A DNA stretch of 64,000 bases from Desmodus rotundus (GCF_022682495.2 NC_071390.1:101998294-102062293); one strand, 5' to 3'. Positions 44,156 to 56,621 are shown, counted from the first letter of the stretch. Notes: generated by a model not told the origin, from the sequence alone. Program-made: numbers and translations.

Positions 44156-45815
44156 ACCTGAACATATAAAAACAGCTTCTACTGAGTTTTGTATATGACC
44201 GTGAATTAAATATTTAAAAAGATATTCTGGGTTTGTCTTCTTGAGAAAGCCAATGCTGCTAAGAAAGTCCATGACTTTATTATGTTTCAAGTTCCTCAGT
44301 CAAGTATTTTAATAGTAAATATTGATAAAGATTAAATATTGATAATGACTTATAAAACTGTACCTTTAAAAAAGTCTGAGAAGTATCAGTTAAGAGTTCC
44401 AAACATTAAGTTCCCAGTCTGCTCACTTGGCCGTGAGGGGACACACTTGCCTTGTCCACTGGAGGACACAGCTCTTGGCAGAAGAGCTGCCGCCATCTCA
44501 GTCTGGGTAAATGTCGGGTTCTCGGCGATGACGTATACAGTAAGTATGACTTTACACTGTCAATGGGTTGTGCGACTTTAAGTGCAACTTCGTAAAACAA
44601 AGCCAGTTTTACCACAGACTAACTGATATAAACAAGAGTTAAGTTTCTGTATCATCTCATCAGTGATGTTGAGGACCTGCTGTATTTAGTTAGGAATGTG
44701 GTCTTTTTTCCAGAACATATTTTTCTTTCTTCCGAATTCTGCCTGTAATGACTTAAAAAGAACCACTTCTCCTGGTGGTGTATTTCTCTGAATTTCCAAG
44801 TAGTTTGCCTTAATAACGTTGATCACAGGTTACTCAAAAGATACATATGGCTTGGGATTCTGGGCTCAGGAAAGCTGACAGCCAGCAGCGTGCAAAGAGT
44901 AGATGAGGACCACAACTGAGCTTTCTAAGGGGCTGAAAAGCTCTCCACACTCACATTTTCAGAGGCAGTTGAGGTTGTGGGATTTGCTCTTAAACATGTT
45001 AATTTTTCGTGGAAGTGAGAGATTTATAAAAGACAGTTCTTTGTATCTTGCTTTGCCATCCCTTTTGACCCCACATTAAGAAGACTTAATCAGCCCCCCA
45101 ACAATATCAAGAACAATTCTTGTTAAGTGCACTTAATAAAAATACCCCAGAATATACCATGACGAGCAAGTTAGGGACTAAAGACCAAAGCGTAACAGAA
45201 TATAACGCTATGATGTGCATATTAAACTTTTCACTTGTCTCATTAAATCCGTCTTTTCTCCAATTTAGGCAAAGATTATAAAATATGACATTTGTCAGAG
45301 GAGTGGCTCATAAAATGGGAGGCTGTGCTTCTGAATTTTATTCACATCACTTCCTAGCTATGTTACGTAATACCTACATGTCTTGGTTTTGCTCCCTAAG
45401 AGGTCACCAGCGAATGGTCCAATTTTATAGGAGAAGCAGACATGGAGACCCTGTCCTTGTAATTAGTCCTCGCATTAATAGAAGTGTGACTTCCTTATGT
45501 GTTCAATGGGCTACAGAAAAACAGCATATTTTGTATTAATTAAAATAGAGAAAAAATAAAGTCAGGTCCTTCAGGCATAAATGTGTATTTCAAATTTTTT
45601 AGTACACAAATAATACTTCTGAGTGATGGTCTCCCCATATGTCCAAATAAGGTAATGCTGAACATACATTATAATGAATTTCACATTTGACTTCATTTTT
45701 TTTGTTCTGCAAATATGGTAACACGCACCTCTTCCCGACACTGGCCCAGACAACCTGGCACAGTAAGGCAGCAACGTACCCAGGAACAAAACCTCCCCGC
45801 CTTTTTCTTTAGTTT
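44156..45815. other. PLA2G12A downstream region, nothing recognised
   Basis: No gene motif. TTTATT at 45337-45342 (AATAAA on the minus strand) could be a distal PLA2G12A polyadenylation signal, but I have no further support for it. Confidence 0.4.
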
Positions 45816-45822
45816 GAAGTTT

Positions 45823-45848
45823 TGTGTGTGTGTGTGTGTGTGTGTGTG
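45823..45848. repeat. (TG)n microsatellite
   Basis: About 13 TG units sit directly at the A-tail end of an antisense SINE, a common origin for such runs. Confidence 0.95.
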
Positions 45849-45849
45849 C

Positions 45850-46058
45850 GTTTTTAAAGATTTTACTTATTTATTTTTAGAGAGAAGAGAAGGGAGGGAG
45901 AGAGAAGGAGAGAAACATCAATGTGAGAGTTGCCTGTCACGTGTCCCCCACCAGGGACCTGGCCCACAGCCCAGGCATGTGCCCTGACTGGGAGTCAAAC
46001 CTGCAACCCTTTGGTTCACAGGCTGGGACTTAATCCACTGAGCCACACCAGACAGGGC
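45850..46058 (-). mobile_element. VES-type SINE in presumed PLA2G12A 3' UTR (same orientation as gene)
   Basis: On the plus strand it reads AAAGATTTTACTTATTTATT to GAGCCACACCAGACAGGGCT. It therefore lies in the sense orientation of PLA2G12A, starting about 160 bp after that gene's stop codon. Its AT-rich tail supplies extra AATAAA-like strings on the transcript strand. Confidence 0.88.
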
Positions 46059-46219
46059 TGTTTTAGGGGGTTTTCTTTGTTTTTAGTTTGAGGTTTTAAT
46101 GTCAAAATAAGGTCTTACAATAAGAATAAGGCAGCTTTATGCTGTAAAAACCACTAGTTCTTTGCCAAAGGTTATGTTCTTTCATCCTCATCAGCTGTCA
46201 CCGCCTGTCAGCATCTTCT

Positions 46220-46338
46220 TCAAAGATCAGTTTTTTCTTCGTGGCGACACCAACAGGCGGCTCGTTGGCTGTCCAGGTACGGTTTACAGCCTAAATGTAT
46301 AACACTGTCAAACAAGAGCTCCACTGCTGCTTCACACG
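46220..46338 (-). CDS. PLA2G12A: PLA2G12A terminal coding exon 4
   Basis: The acceptor is TACTTTGCAG. Split Ala151 is followed by CEAAVELLFDSVIHLGCKPY and LDSQRAACWCRHEEKTDL, with TGA at 46222-46220. Conserved cysteines 152, 168, 179 and 181 are present. The WCRH stretch seems to differ from the RCHY of the human protein. The stop codon lies only about 160 bp from an antisense SINE on the 3' side. Confidence 0.95.
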
Positions 46339-48244
46339 CTGCAAAGTAAGCAAAGTGCCATTACTGTGGGGAAATGTCAAAGCACCGCGCTCTCTTCACA
46401 CGTCACATGTTCCAGTACAGCGTCAAGCACCTCCTCCGTGGGCACTTAGGTGTATGTGGACAAAGTCTTCGCAAACCAGAAACATATATCCACGTGTACA
46501 AAGACTTCGTTTCAGCCTCGTGACCATGTGTCTACTGTTTCTTTGCATGCAACTGTTTGACCCAATTTTCTGTATTAGACAAATGAGTCTCTCTCAATAG
46601 CACTGATCAACCAGCTCATCACTGTTAATTTTCCTCTCATCTGAAAAATATCATTGTTAGAGGTGCCTAATAACACTTACATTTGCATTTCAAGGGAAGA
46701 TTTTTAGGTGCAGAAAAAATAAAGGTCAAAAACGGAGAAACATCAAAACATTTAATCTGGCCAATGGCTTCTAAGAACTGACCACACATCATTTAAGATG
46801 CTCGAAGCAAATGCACCAAGTGTGTTTCTTTGACCAATATCCAAATTTAGCTTGGGATGGGAGGTAAGAATCAAAGTGGTTTTCAACTGGTAGGATTTAA
46901 CAATTTTTTTTTAAGACTATAAAAAAGAAAATGGATTTACTTTGGAACACCCAGGTGAGATTATCTTAATACACTATACTTGTAGAGAGACTGCACAGAG
47001 GGGCTTCCAGTTGTCCAAATACATCCAGTTTCAAATATTCATGTTAAGAAAGTTTTCATTATAAAATCATCACATTATCAAAGTTCCCCCAAAGACTGTG
47101 CCATTAAGGAACACAACCGATCACAGAAGTGTGAAGGCTGTTATCATTAAATGAAAGATTGAAAGGAATTTGGTGTCACCATTGAGCTGCGTTGGTATGA
47201 CCTCAGATAAGAAAACAGGAAACACCTGCCCCTGCGCTTCAGCTGTGCAAGTTTACCTGAGCCGAAAGCATGGGGGGGACTCAAAGGAGGTGTGTTCAAG
47301 TTCCACCTAGAGAAGAGATTCCTTCTCTGACAGTTATTGGTAGGGTTTCAGAGTCAGACCTATGCGCCTGTTTGGGGAATACTGTAGTAGACAGAACACA
47401 CGTTTCAGAGTCAGAAGTATGTCAGTTCGAGCAAGTTATTTCTTTCCGAACCTCAGTTTTCTTCCTAGAAAAATGGGTATAACAGCACCTACTTCTTGGA
47501 CTTTTGTAAACCTCAATAAAAATATATCTAAAGTATAGTCTCTTATGCAAAGTACTTTAAAATGTTAGTTTCCTTTTGTGCCCCTTCTAATTGCCTTTCC
47601 TCTTCTGTTTTCAGTATGTGGTACATTTTTTGGCTTGACAGTAAAGAAATCTTGTAACTGATAGCAACTGGGCAGTGATGTGTAAGCCCACAAATATCTC
47701 ATTGTCCCCAACGACTCCGAGATGGGGGCCATCATCCTCACTTACAAATGGGACAGCAAAGTGCCTTTTCCCTTTTGCCTTGCATGCCTTCACTGTGATA
47801 ATCATTACTGTGAATATGACTACAGGCTAAGTCCCGAACCCTCCTAGCCAACCACTGAACCTGGGGGTGCGCTGGGGGACCCTCCTGACACATACGTATG
47901 GAGAGAAAGAGTTAAGACTCAAATCTTCTAGAACTTCCTACTCTAAATCCAATGTGCTCTACTCTTAACTCACTGGAGCAGGGTTTCCAAGAACTTGCAT
48001 GAATTCTCTCTGCCTCACAAAACCTTCTCTCACGGTTTCCTAACACTCTTAGCTTCCATGGCTATAAATCATTTCAGGTTACAAAATCATCGAGTCCTCA
48101 TCTCAGAAAATCGAAGCGGCTGTGTTCCAACAGATAGTGTAAGACAGTGAAAGACTTCTGTTGGCAAGCCCTGCACCGAAACACAGAGCACTCCATAAAC
48201 CTTGATGACCTGCGCTCATCCCCACGCCGCCGGATCACCCTCAC
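46339..48244. other. PLA2G12A intron 3
   Basis: A MIR-like stretch is visible at about 47385-47510 (GAGCAAGTTATTTCTTTCCG, CCTCAGTTTTCTTCCTAGAA). Otherwise nothing is recognised. Confidence 0.5.
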
Positions 48245-48410
48245 CCTGAACGTGCTGGGCTAATCCGAGCGTCTTCTGCACCTCCCGGCAGATCTTGGAC
48301 AGGCAGTACTGGAAGTCCTCGTCGCAGTCGTTCTTGCTTTTGCCACAGGTCTCATAGCACCTGTCGTGGTGGTTGCAGCACTTTGTCAGGGAAGGGATGC
48401 CAATATTAAG
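48245..48410 (-). CDS. PLA2G12A: PLA2G12A coding exon 3 (active site)
   Basis: The exon is 166 bp, from acceptor CTCTTTCAG to donor CAGG/GTGAGG. It starts LNIGIPSLTKCCNHHDRCYE with His110 and Asp111, then TCGKSKNDCDEDFQYC and VQKTLGLAQHVQ. The paired cysteines of the sPLA2 fold are intact. Confidence 0.96.
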
Positions 48411-49411
48411 CTGAAAGAGGCATTTGGATGGATTACTGTTGATGAGACTCAAAACTCCACTGCTGAAGTTCTGCACTGAAATATCAATGAGAAATCAATG
48501 ACAATGACTGCTGTATAGTCTCTAAAATCCATTCCTGCCCGCGAATGTTTTCCATCTTACATTTCCCTCCATGACCGCCACCACACGCACCCATGTAACT
48601 CTGTGGTCTGCCTCTCGGCCACGCCTTAGAACTCCCTCGTGGGCAATGGTAGAATCTTTACAGCTACCCGCCGGTAACGAACACAACTTCCAATTGCCCA
48701 AAGCACAAAACTTACTTTTAAAAACAGAAAGGTAAGTCTGAGAGCATTTAAGGAGCTCTCCAGGAGCTGGGTGAGGAGGATTTTTGGATATTCCAAAGTA
48801 TTTTGTACCTCATCCCCCCAACAGAACGTACTTCATATGAAACATCACTAAAAATGTTTAATCTCCTACAACTCAAATTTTGTTTGTTGTTTTGAGGTTT
48901 AATCTTTATAAGTGTTCCTCTAGTCCCTAAAGATACTGTTCCCTTGAATCTATAATTCATATCTTTGACTAATTTAAATTACTTTATATGTAAAACCCTT
49001 GTGTCTAAGAATCACTCTCACACATTTTCCCCATAACGTTTGGCTCAGATCCAGCTTCCCCTACCACAAACACACCGCTTAGACTAGTTTTAATATAGGA
49101 AATATTGTGCCTTATCTATACTTTTCATCCTAAGTAGTATTTCTCATATAATAAATCATATTTGTGGCACAAGGAAATATCACTTAAATGGTATTAACAT
49201 CTACAAGATTAAAAAATAAAACACGACTTTTACTACATTTAGTTTTGTTAGGACTTGTTTTTTTAGCTATAAAAGAATATAATAAACCTTATCACTATTA
49301 CAACAAGTAAAATTATTTATGAGCCTAAGAACACATTGATAGTTTTGCATTATCAACAGTATTACATAACCTAACAACTGTAGAACTTATCAAATAAAAA
49401 ATAATATTTAC

Positions 49412-49488
49412 ATGAACACCAAACAGTGGAGAGCCACATCCATTCGGCGGGGAGGGTTTAAAACCGTAACGTGGGAAAGGCTTAGATC
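49412..49488 (-). CDS. PLA2G12A: PLA2G12A coding exon 2 (calcium-loop region)
   Basis: This is a 77-bp exon with acceptor TTTTATAG and donor CAT/GTAAAT. It encodes SKPFPRYGFKPSPPNGCGSP then LFGVH. The GCGSPLFG stretch is the group XII counterpart of the sPLA2 calcium loop. The exon lies inside a longer stretch with no usable open frame and was found by its protein motif and phase. Confidence 0.94.
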
Positions 49489-50715
49489 CTATAAAATATA
49501 AATGGTATCAGCATTAATTTTCAAATAGGGTAGAAAATACAGACGCAAAAAGGTCTACAATGTCCTAGACTAGCCTTGGAAATACTTAATATTTGGATGC
49601 TAACATAAGTGAGTATGTCTTTATTCTAATGAGCATTAAGAAGGCTAATTTGTCTACCTTACTATATTTATTTCTTTTAGTGAAATAAGTATAAATATAT
49701 ATATACACATTTGTGATGGCTCATAAAATGTATAGTGGTGGTTCATAAAATGTAATTATATTTGTAAACCTACACCATGTAAAACATACAAAAGCTTATT
49801 CTGGACTTCTGGAGATTTCAGAGGTCACATGCCAGATTGGGTCCACACATATGAAAGAAATCCATCCTATTTTCCTGTACATTCTAACACATTTTTAAAT
49901 TAAAACCTGTAAGACAAGAACTGTATCTTCCTATCCTTTAGCCAATGCTCCATCTCACACAAATCTCAATAATAATTAACTAACCAGTTACTACGCTGGA
50001 GCCTAAAGCTAAGGACATGGTCACTTAATGATCATTTAATTACAGGAGGCCTTATCCTGCGGCTGCCTGAATCTACAGATAATACTGAATCCTATATACG
50101 CTACGATTTTTTCCCTGTCCATACATACTATGTTAACGTTTAATTTCTAAATTACACCAGTAAGAGGTTAACAATAGGTAACAATAAAGCAGGACACTTA
50201 TCACAACATGCTGTAATAAAAATTGTGTGAATGTGGCCTCTCAAAACACCATGCTGGGCTGCACCCACCCTTCTGTATGACGAGTAAGATGGTCAGTGCC
50301 TACGTGATGAGACGAAGGAAGGTGTTCAGAATGGCGTGCAATCGAAAACCTGTGAATTGTTTATTTCTGGAATTTTCCACTAATATTTTCACACACAGTT
50401 TGAGGGAAACTGAAATGGCAGAAAGCAAAGCTGCAGATAAGGTTCTTCTCTACCTTCACGTAAAAGCTTTATACTAGTATAAGACCTTACAGGACTACAC
50501 ATTCTAGCCCAGACTCCAGCCAATCATTTCCCAAATATACTCCTTTGCCAGCTAAAGAAAAAAGTCGAATAAACCTGGTGAACTGCGTTACTCCAGTTAT
50601 ACTCTCCCAGGTAGCACCAATGGTGCAGTAACAATGGGAAAGACGACATTATCATCATCCTTAAATGCTGAAAGGTACTTTAGAAATATCTCTCCTCCTG
50701 TAAAATAGAAACCAC
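49489..50715. other. PLA2G12A intron 1, 5'-distal part, nothing recognised
   Basis: AT-rich sequence with no named repeat. Confidence 0.4.
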
Positions 50716-50719
50716 TGAC

Positions 50720-51375
50720 ATACCACCTCCACTGCCACCACCCTGCTCCCAGCCACCCAGGATTATCGCCATAGCCTCTGAACTACTCTCCCTCTTTCGG
50801 TTTCCCCGCCCCATCCCACCTCCAGCTGTAGTCCAATATCAACAGGGAACCTGAGTGATTCTGTTAAAATATGGCAGATGGAATTTTTCCTCCGCCAAAC
50901 CCCCACCAATGGCTTTGCACCATATTCAGGATGAAAGCCAAAGTCCTTTCAGTATCTATAAGCCTTATGTGAATCTGCCCCTGACACCTTCTCTGTCCTC
51001 ATCTCCTTCCTATTCTCTCCTCTTCCTGTTTTCCTCACTGTTCCACCACTTCTGACCTCTGCTGCTGCCCAGACACTCTGGGTGCCACAGTGCCACTGAA
51101 CCTGCCGTTCCTCCCCATGGATGCTCTTCCTGCTGTTACCGAGTTACTGCTTCACCTTCTCAGCGAGGCCTTGTCCCACCACACCGCCTGCAGCACATTA
51201 TGACCTCCTAACATACTGTCCCACTAACCTACTCACTTCGTTTATTACCTGTCTCCAGTACTACAATACAAACTCCTTGAGGGCAGAAATTTCTGTCCCG
51301 TGACCCCAATGTCTGGAACAGTGCCTGGCACATGATTAGATGTTCAATAAGTATTTGTTGACGAATGAATGAGCA
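50720..51375 (+). repeat. L2 LINE fragment, sense
   Basis: GGATGAAAGCCAAAGTCCTT, TCCTTGAGGGCAGAAATTTC, ACAGTGCCTGGCACATGATT and the end GTTCAATAAGTATTTGTTGA then CGAATGAATGA are the classic L2 3' strings. Confidence 0.85.
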
Positions 51376-52320
51376 TAAGACTTGGAAGGCTAATCCTCAT
51401 GGCAATTATTATTCTCATTATAAACAGATAAACTGCTACTACTGTTCATCCTTCAGTCTCTTTTGAGTTTGGTGAGCTCATCAGCCTCCAAAGACCGAAC
51501 ACTTCTAGTTTATCTCACCTTTAAAATGACAACCTGAACACCACTAAGTATGGACCTATTTTGAGCTGGATAAAGTACCTGTATTAATACAGCCTGAGAC
51601 AGTTGGCATATGTTTCAGCTGTAAATTAAGTCAGGGAAACAAAAAAAAACTAACCATGCTCAGTATAGGAGAATAAAGAGAAACAAAGATAGTTCAGAGA
51701 TTAGCTGGCAAAAACGAGAATGAAGAGCCGAGGATGGAGGAGAAGGTGGTTGTCTCAAACAGGGTTAGAGCTTAAAGCTGCCCCAAGGAGGGGAAGTTGA
51801 TAAAATGGAATAATAAAGAACCAAGTTCTAGAATACGTGAAACACTGGATAATAACACTATGAAATAGATTCTGGTAAACTGGCTCCCCAGAAGTAGCAA
51901 AGAAGTGTGTGTTTGTTTTTGTTTCTTTTGAAGAAAACTGCTAATGTCATTTCCTCAGAGAGGCTTTCCCTGTTCGCTCCATCTAAAATAGCGCCCCTTC
52001 CCTTCCATCTCCATTCCATACCTTGGCTGGTTTTATTCTTCTTCCTAACATTTATCGACCTTAAAACTAACATAATTACTCAGTTTCTATGAGGACAGGA
52101 ACTTGGTCTTGCTCATTTAGAAGATGCACATAGTGGGCACCCAAGAAATTACTGGATGAAAAAATGGGAAACATTTCTTGCTGAAATTAAAAGATTCTTT
52201 ATCCACAGGAAAAGCAAATAGACAGTAACAACAACAGCTCTCTTCCCCGGAAAACTGGAAAGTAATTAGTTTCTGAAATATTTTAAAGTGTTCTGATGTT
52301 CTAAATTTATCTTTAAATTA
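51376..52320. other. PLA2G12A intron 1, nothing firm
   Basis: Around 51930-52170 the strings CAGAGAGGCTTTCCCTGTTC and GGACAGGAACTTGGTCTTGC suggest another L2 relic. No gene. Confidence 0.4.
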
Positions 52321-52335
52321 AAATAACTGTTTCTG

Positions 52336-52553
52336 CCCTGGCTGGTGTGGTAGTGGATTGAGTGCTGGCCTGTGAACCAAAGGGTCGCTGGTTCAAGCCC
52401 CAGTCAGGGCACACACCTGGGTTGCGGCCCAGTCCCCACTGGGGGATAAGAGAGAGGCAACCACACATTGATGTTTCTTTCCCTCTCTTCCTGCCTTCCC
52501 CTCTGTCTAAAAGTAAACAAAATCTTTTAAATAAATGAATAAATAAGTAAATA
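52336..52553 (+). mobile_element. VES-type SINE, sense, with 15-bp target duplication
   Basis: CCCTGGCTGGTGTGGTAGTG starts the element; box B is GCTGGTTCAAGCCCCAG. The flanks AAATAACTGTTTCTG (52321-52335) and AAATAATTGTTTCTG (52554-52568) form the duplication, with one mismatch. Confidence 0.95.
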
Positions 52554-52754
52554 AAATAATTGTTTCTGAACCAAACAAGTTGTATAGAAAGTTGTTTATT
52601 AAAGATTAGTACAGATACTAAAATTACAGATGTATTAATATCATTTAAAATGTTTTATAAATGGTATTATAAGCTGCTGAACATCAAAAAAATTAACGTT
52701 TCTACTGGTGGCAGTTTTTACAAAGTGCTATGTGAACTACTTTGTATGTTGCGC

Positions 52755-53085
52755 CCCCTCCCCGCACCAAATCCTTTGTTGAATCCATAACCCCCCAGTG
52801 TACCCAGAGAAGGGGCTTTTGAGAGGTGATTAGGTTAAGATGAGGCCCTTATAATGGGATTAGTACCCTTGTAAGAAGAGACCCCAGAGATCTTGCTCCC
52901 CACTCACACCCTACCAACAAGCAAGCAAGAAGGCAGCCGTCTGCAAGTCAGGAACACAGAATGGGGTTGGCCAAGCCTTAATCTTAGATTTTCCAGCCTC
53001 CGGAATGATAGGAAATAAACGTCCACTGTTTAAGTCACCCAGTCTATGGTATTTTGGTATGGCAGCCTGAGCAGACTAATATACA
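52755..53085 (+). mobile_element. MaLR (MST/MLT1-like) LTR, sense, PLA2G12A intron 1
   Basis: TGTTGAATCCATAACCCCCC, GAGAGGTGATTAGGTTAAGA, ATAATGGGATTAGTACCCTT and the end AAGTCACCCAGTCTATGGTA, GGCAGCCTGAGCAGACTAAT are diagnostic. Confidence 0.88.
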
Positions 53086-53599
53086 AAGCAAGCAGAAACT
53101 CACTAATAGAAGAAAGGACATCTGAGTCAAATCAAAGCCACAATGTATTAGGGCCACTGTCCCCCAAAACTTGTAAGCAGATACAGAAAGCTGAGGAAAA
53201 AGAATGTTAGATGGGAAGAAGAATTTAAAAAATAAAAACAAATCCACTGTGCACAACTACATGAAAATACTATTCACTGATTTCACTTTTTGACTTAAGC
53301 AATTGCTCCTCTCTTGATGCTTTGTCTTATCACCTGCACGGACCGCTGAAATCTAAAGATTTGCAGGGATTCAGACAATAGTTCTTTTCTCCAGATTTTT
53401 CTGAATTTGATGTAAATACTTCCAAACAGACCAATTTCTTTGACCTGAAAGACACTGAAGCGGATGAGAGCATGAGGAGAAGGCAGCTGGGTCACACAAA
53501 GACCTTAGCACTGTGTTTTGCAGGAAGCACAGTGTCAAACCCCAGCCTGCTTTCCCGAACCCTGGAGACTTTAACTGCATGGTCAGCATCTCCATAGGG

Positions 53600-54840
53600 C
53601 TCTTGTGCTACTTTATTGTTCTAGTCCATTCACTTCCCATTTTCCTCAAATGTCCAACGCTTTCCACTCCCATTTCCCTCCGTTTCATTTTTGACTCTAC
53701 TCACACCCTCCCTCTAAGCCATCAGCAAATCCTTTAGGCTCCTTCTTCAAAATACATCCAAAATTCAACCACTTCTCGCCACCTTTATTGCTACCAACCT
53801 GGCCAAAACCACCAGCATCTTTTTGTCTGAATTCCTGCTCCTGTCATGCTGCCTCCTCCTTTCTTGCTCCCCTACCTCCTTGGACCCTTCTCAAAAACAT
53901 GCTCCTCTAGCTTTGGGATTTGTCTGCTTCTCTTTGGTTCTGATTTGTTCACTTGCATTCCAAATATAGAAAGGTTGAAACAGTGTTCCAGGGAGACTTC
54001 TTCAAGTAACAGCAATTAAAGAACAATTTTCATTATGTTGATTATCAACGTGGTGACTTGGAACCACAGTCCTACGCAGACAGTACTTACTAAGACACAA
54101 AAGGACTTCCACTGAAGCACCCTAAATGATCACGTTCATTTGTGTTTTCATGCTGGAGACCTTGCTCCAAACTCCAAATGGTAAATTTAGTTTGACTTGT
54201 GGGAAGATAAAAAAGGATTAAGCAAAAAGGATGATTAAAACAATCTTTTAAAATAGGAATTGTATCCATTGAACTTCAGAGCTATTTTAAATATATCAAT
54301 ACATAAACTCTAGAACCTTTGACTCACATATAATAAATTTATGAAGACTACGCCTTCCAAGTGTTCCTATCTCTGTAAATGACAACTACATCCTTCCTCT
54401 GGCTCAGGCCAAAACCTTCAGAGTCATCTTGACTGGCCTTTGTCCTCAGGTTCTTTACACTTGCTGCCCCTCTGCCTGGAATGCTCTTTCCCCAGATCAT
54501 CACCTTCTCCATTTTCCAACTTCTTCTCAAATGTTATCTTATCAGTGAGGATTTCCCTGAACAACCCATACAAAAGAGTAAACTCCCTTCCAACACTGCC
54601 ACTGGTGTTTTCTGTTTTATCCTTCTTGAAGCACTTCATACCTATAAACACTGCACATCTGGCTTATTTTACTTCTCCATTAGTTTACTGACTGTCTCTC
54701 CCCACTAGAATGTAGGCTACATAGGCAGAAATTTTTCTGTTTTGTTCAATGCTGAATCTCCAACCAGTAGAACACCTAACACACAACAGGCACTCAAATA
54801 TTTGTATAATTAATGAGGATAACTAAGTGAAACTGTGACA
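53600..54840 (+). repeat. L2 LINE fragments, sense
   Basis: Two blocks, about 53640-53950 (AACCTGGCCAAAACCACCAG) and 54340-54840 (TCTGCCTGGAATGCTCTTTC, CCCCACTAGAATGTAGGCTA, CAACAGGCACTCAAATATTT), match L2. They are probably parts of one or two old insertions. Confidence 0.7.
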
Positions 54841-55959
54841 ATTGCCTGAGGAAAGGCAGGCATTTAATCTTCAAATTATTTATTCCTCCAAACAAGCTCT
54901 AAAAGCACAAAAGCATCTTTCCAGATCGCATACTGGTAACATTTGCTCATAAATTTAGGAAGAAATGAAACATTTACAACACCATATTACATAAGCTCTA
55001 GCTCATTCTTTAACTCCATTAACATAAAACTAGAAATTATGTTGAGAATTATAGGCAGCAGGTGGCATCAGAGTTTTACATGATATATGGTATGTTCCTT
55101 TTAAATTCTCCTACATACAATCTGGTTTCACCACCAGTCATTTAGCTCCCTATTCTTTTGAGGTGCCAAGCATTAATAGGCCCACAAGTTGTCTACTCTT
55201 ACGGGAAACATGATCTCCCAAGTATTATTTTAGCATTTTGAATATGCAAAGAGAAGCCCAAGTACTTTATCTGAAATATTACAAGAAAGATCTCTGCCTG
55301 AAATACCAAACAAGTTCAGATTCAAGCAGAAAGTTAAGAAATTGAAAACATAAATCTAAACAATTATACGAATATCAACTGTATTAACCAACAATGAGGA
55401 GGAGGCAACACTGACGTCCAAGGAAAGAAAATTTTGATAGACTAATTTTTAATAGACTAGTTTTGATAGACTAATTTTATAGACGAGATATCGGAACTCT
55501 TTCTCAACAATAGAGTACATCAAAAGTCTGTACAAAGGTCGCAATGTATTTTCCGTAGCTTTGCAGAAAACAAAACTAAATCTAATTCTTGAGAAAGTTA
55601 AACCATCATGACTCTAAAATTCTCAGTATGTTTTGCATGTTCAGCTGACTTATTTGAGGAGATAAAATATAGAGCTAAAATCAGTGTGTTCCACTCCATT
55701 CCCTTGATGCGCACGTCACCAAGTTCTTAGGCAACTTTGTGCAACAGCAAACAAAAAAAAAGAAAACTCAGAAGCAATGATAACAGAGCGGAGAGTGCAC
55801 ACTCAAGCGATGTCTCACATTCTAACAATAAGAGATGCGACTTGTAACCAGGTGGCTCAATGACAAGACTGGCAAGATTCTAGCATTGGTTAGGTGTTCC
55901 CACGGCCAGAGGACAGCGTCAAGGTCTGCCTCGCATCTCACACTCCACGCCCTCCTCCC
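54841..55959. other. PLA2G12A intron 1 near exon 1, nothing recognised
   Basis: A small imperfect tandem (GATAGACTAATTTT-like, three times) lies at about 55432-55485. There is no exon-like sequence. Confidence 0.45.
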
Positions 55960-56600
55960 CCCAGCAGCCCCTGGAAGCGCGGGCCTCGCAGTGCGGAGCT
56001 CCCTCTCACCGTCACTGCACTTATACTGGCAGAGACCATCCTCGCCTCCCAGGAGGTCCAAGGCGGCGTTCAGGTACGTGTCGATCATGTGAACGCCGTT
56101 CCGGATGGTCTTCAGGGTGGCCCTCCAGTCAGTGGGCTGGGCCTCTTCCTGGCACCTGAGCACAGCGGTGAGGACGAGGAGGAGGAGAGCGAGCGCGGGA
56201 CACCGGAGCAGGGCCATCCGCGCAACGCCCAGCCGCGACGGATCCACCAGTCCCCGGAGCCGCGCGCCGGGCGCCCCCACAAAGCCTCCGGGGCGCCCTA
56301 GGCAGCCGCACGCGCCCCCTCGTCCACGGCCTAGGCCAGTCCCGAACCCACGCCCCCTTCCCAGCTGGGAGGCGGGCCCTGGACGCCGTCACTGCGCTCC
56401 CGCGGGACGCGGTGCCCCCGAGCGCTTGCGCGGGAGCCAGGCCAGCGGAGAGGCGGGGCGGAGTGCGAGCGCGGTCGGCGGCGCGTGCACGCCCACGTGG
56501 TCGTGGCGCAAACCCAGGAGGCGCTGCGCCGTGTGGTTAGTACTGTTTGAGCGGGTCGCACAAAGTGCTCCTGCGGGACCCTTCCCCCCGTCCGGGGGCC
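55960..56600 (-). promoter_or_regulatory. CpG-rich promoter and first exon region of PLA2G12A
   Basis: CpG density is high from the first coding exon to about 56600, with GGCGGGGCGG near 56452-56461 and many CG dinucleotides at 56218-56480. No TATA box is evident. The open frames on the opposite strand here (up to 179 codons) are most simply by-products of the GC content. Confidence 0.78.
56010..56217 (-). CDS. PLA2G12A: PLA2G12A coding exon 1 (signal peptide)
   Basis: ATG at 56217-56215 begins MALLRCPALALLLLVLTAVL, a clear signal peptide, with cleavage expected near RCQEE. The exon continues DWRATLKTIRNGVHMIDTYL and GGEDGLCQYKCSD, then donor GACG/GTGAGA. An in-frame ATG 21 codons upstream (56280) would add a non-hydrophobic, Arg-rich leader. 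I chose the inner ATG because it puts the signal peptide at the N-terminus and gives the family length of 189. Confidence 0.94.
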
Positions 56601-56621
56601 GATTGAGTGAGTCCCAGGAGG

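Larger units (their letters stand above)
46220..56217 (-). other. PLA2G12A: PLA2G12A gene, complete coding region (four exons)
   Basis: This is group XIIA secreted phospholipase A2, a calcium-dependent lipase of the secretory pathway with unusually low catalytic activity. Minus-strand exons 56217-56010, 49488-49412, 48410-48245 and 46338-46220 total 570 nt, or 189 residues, the usual family length. Features: hydrophobic signal peptide (residues about 1-22), DWRATLKTIRNGVH helix, Cys-rich core, the atypical calcium-loop region PNGCGSPLFG, and catalytic CCNHHDRCYETC with His110-Asp111. The C-terminus is EEKTDL. All junctions are in phase and no lesion is seen. Its neighbour on the same strand is CASP6, whose start lies 9.7 kb past the PLA2G12A stop codon. 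Confidence 0.97.
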
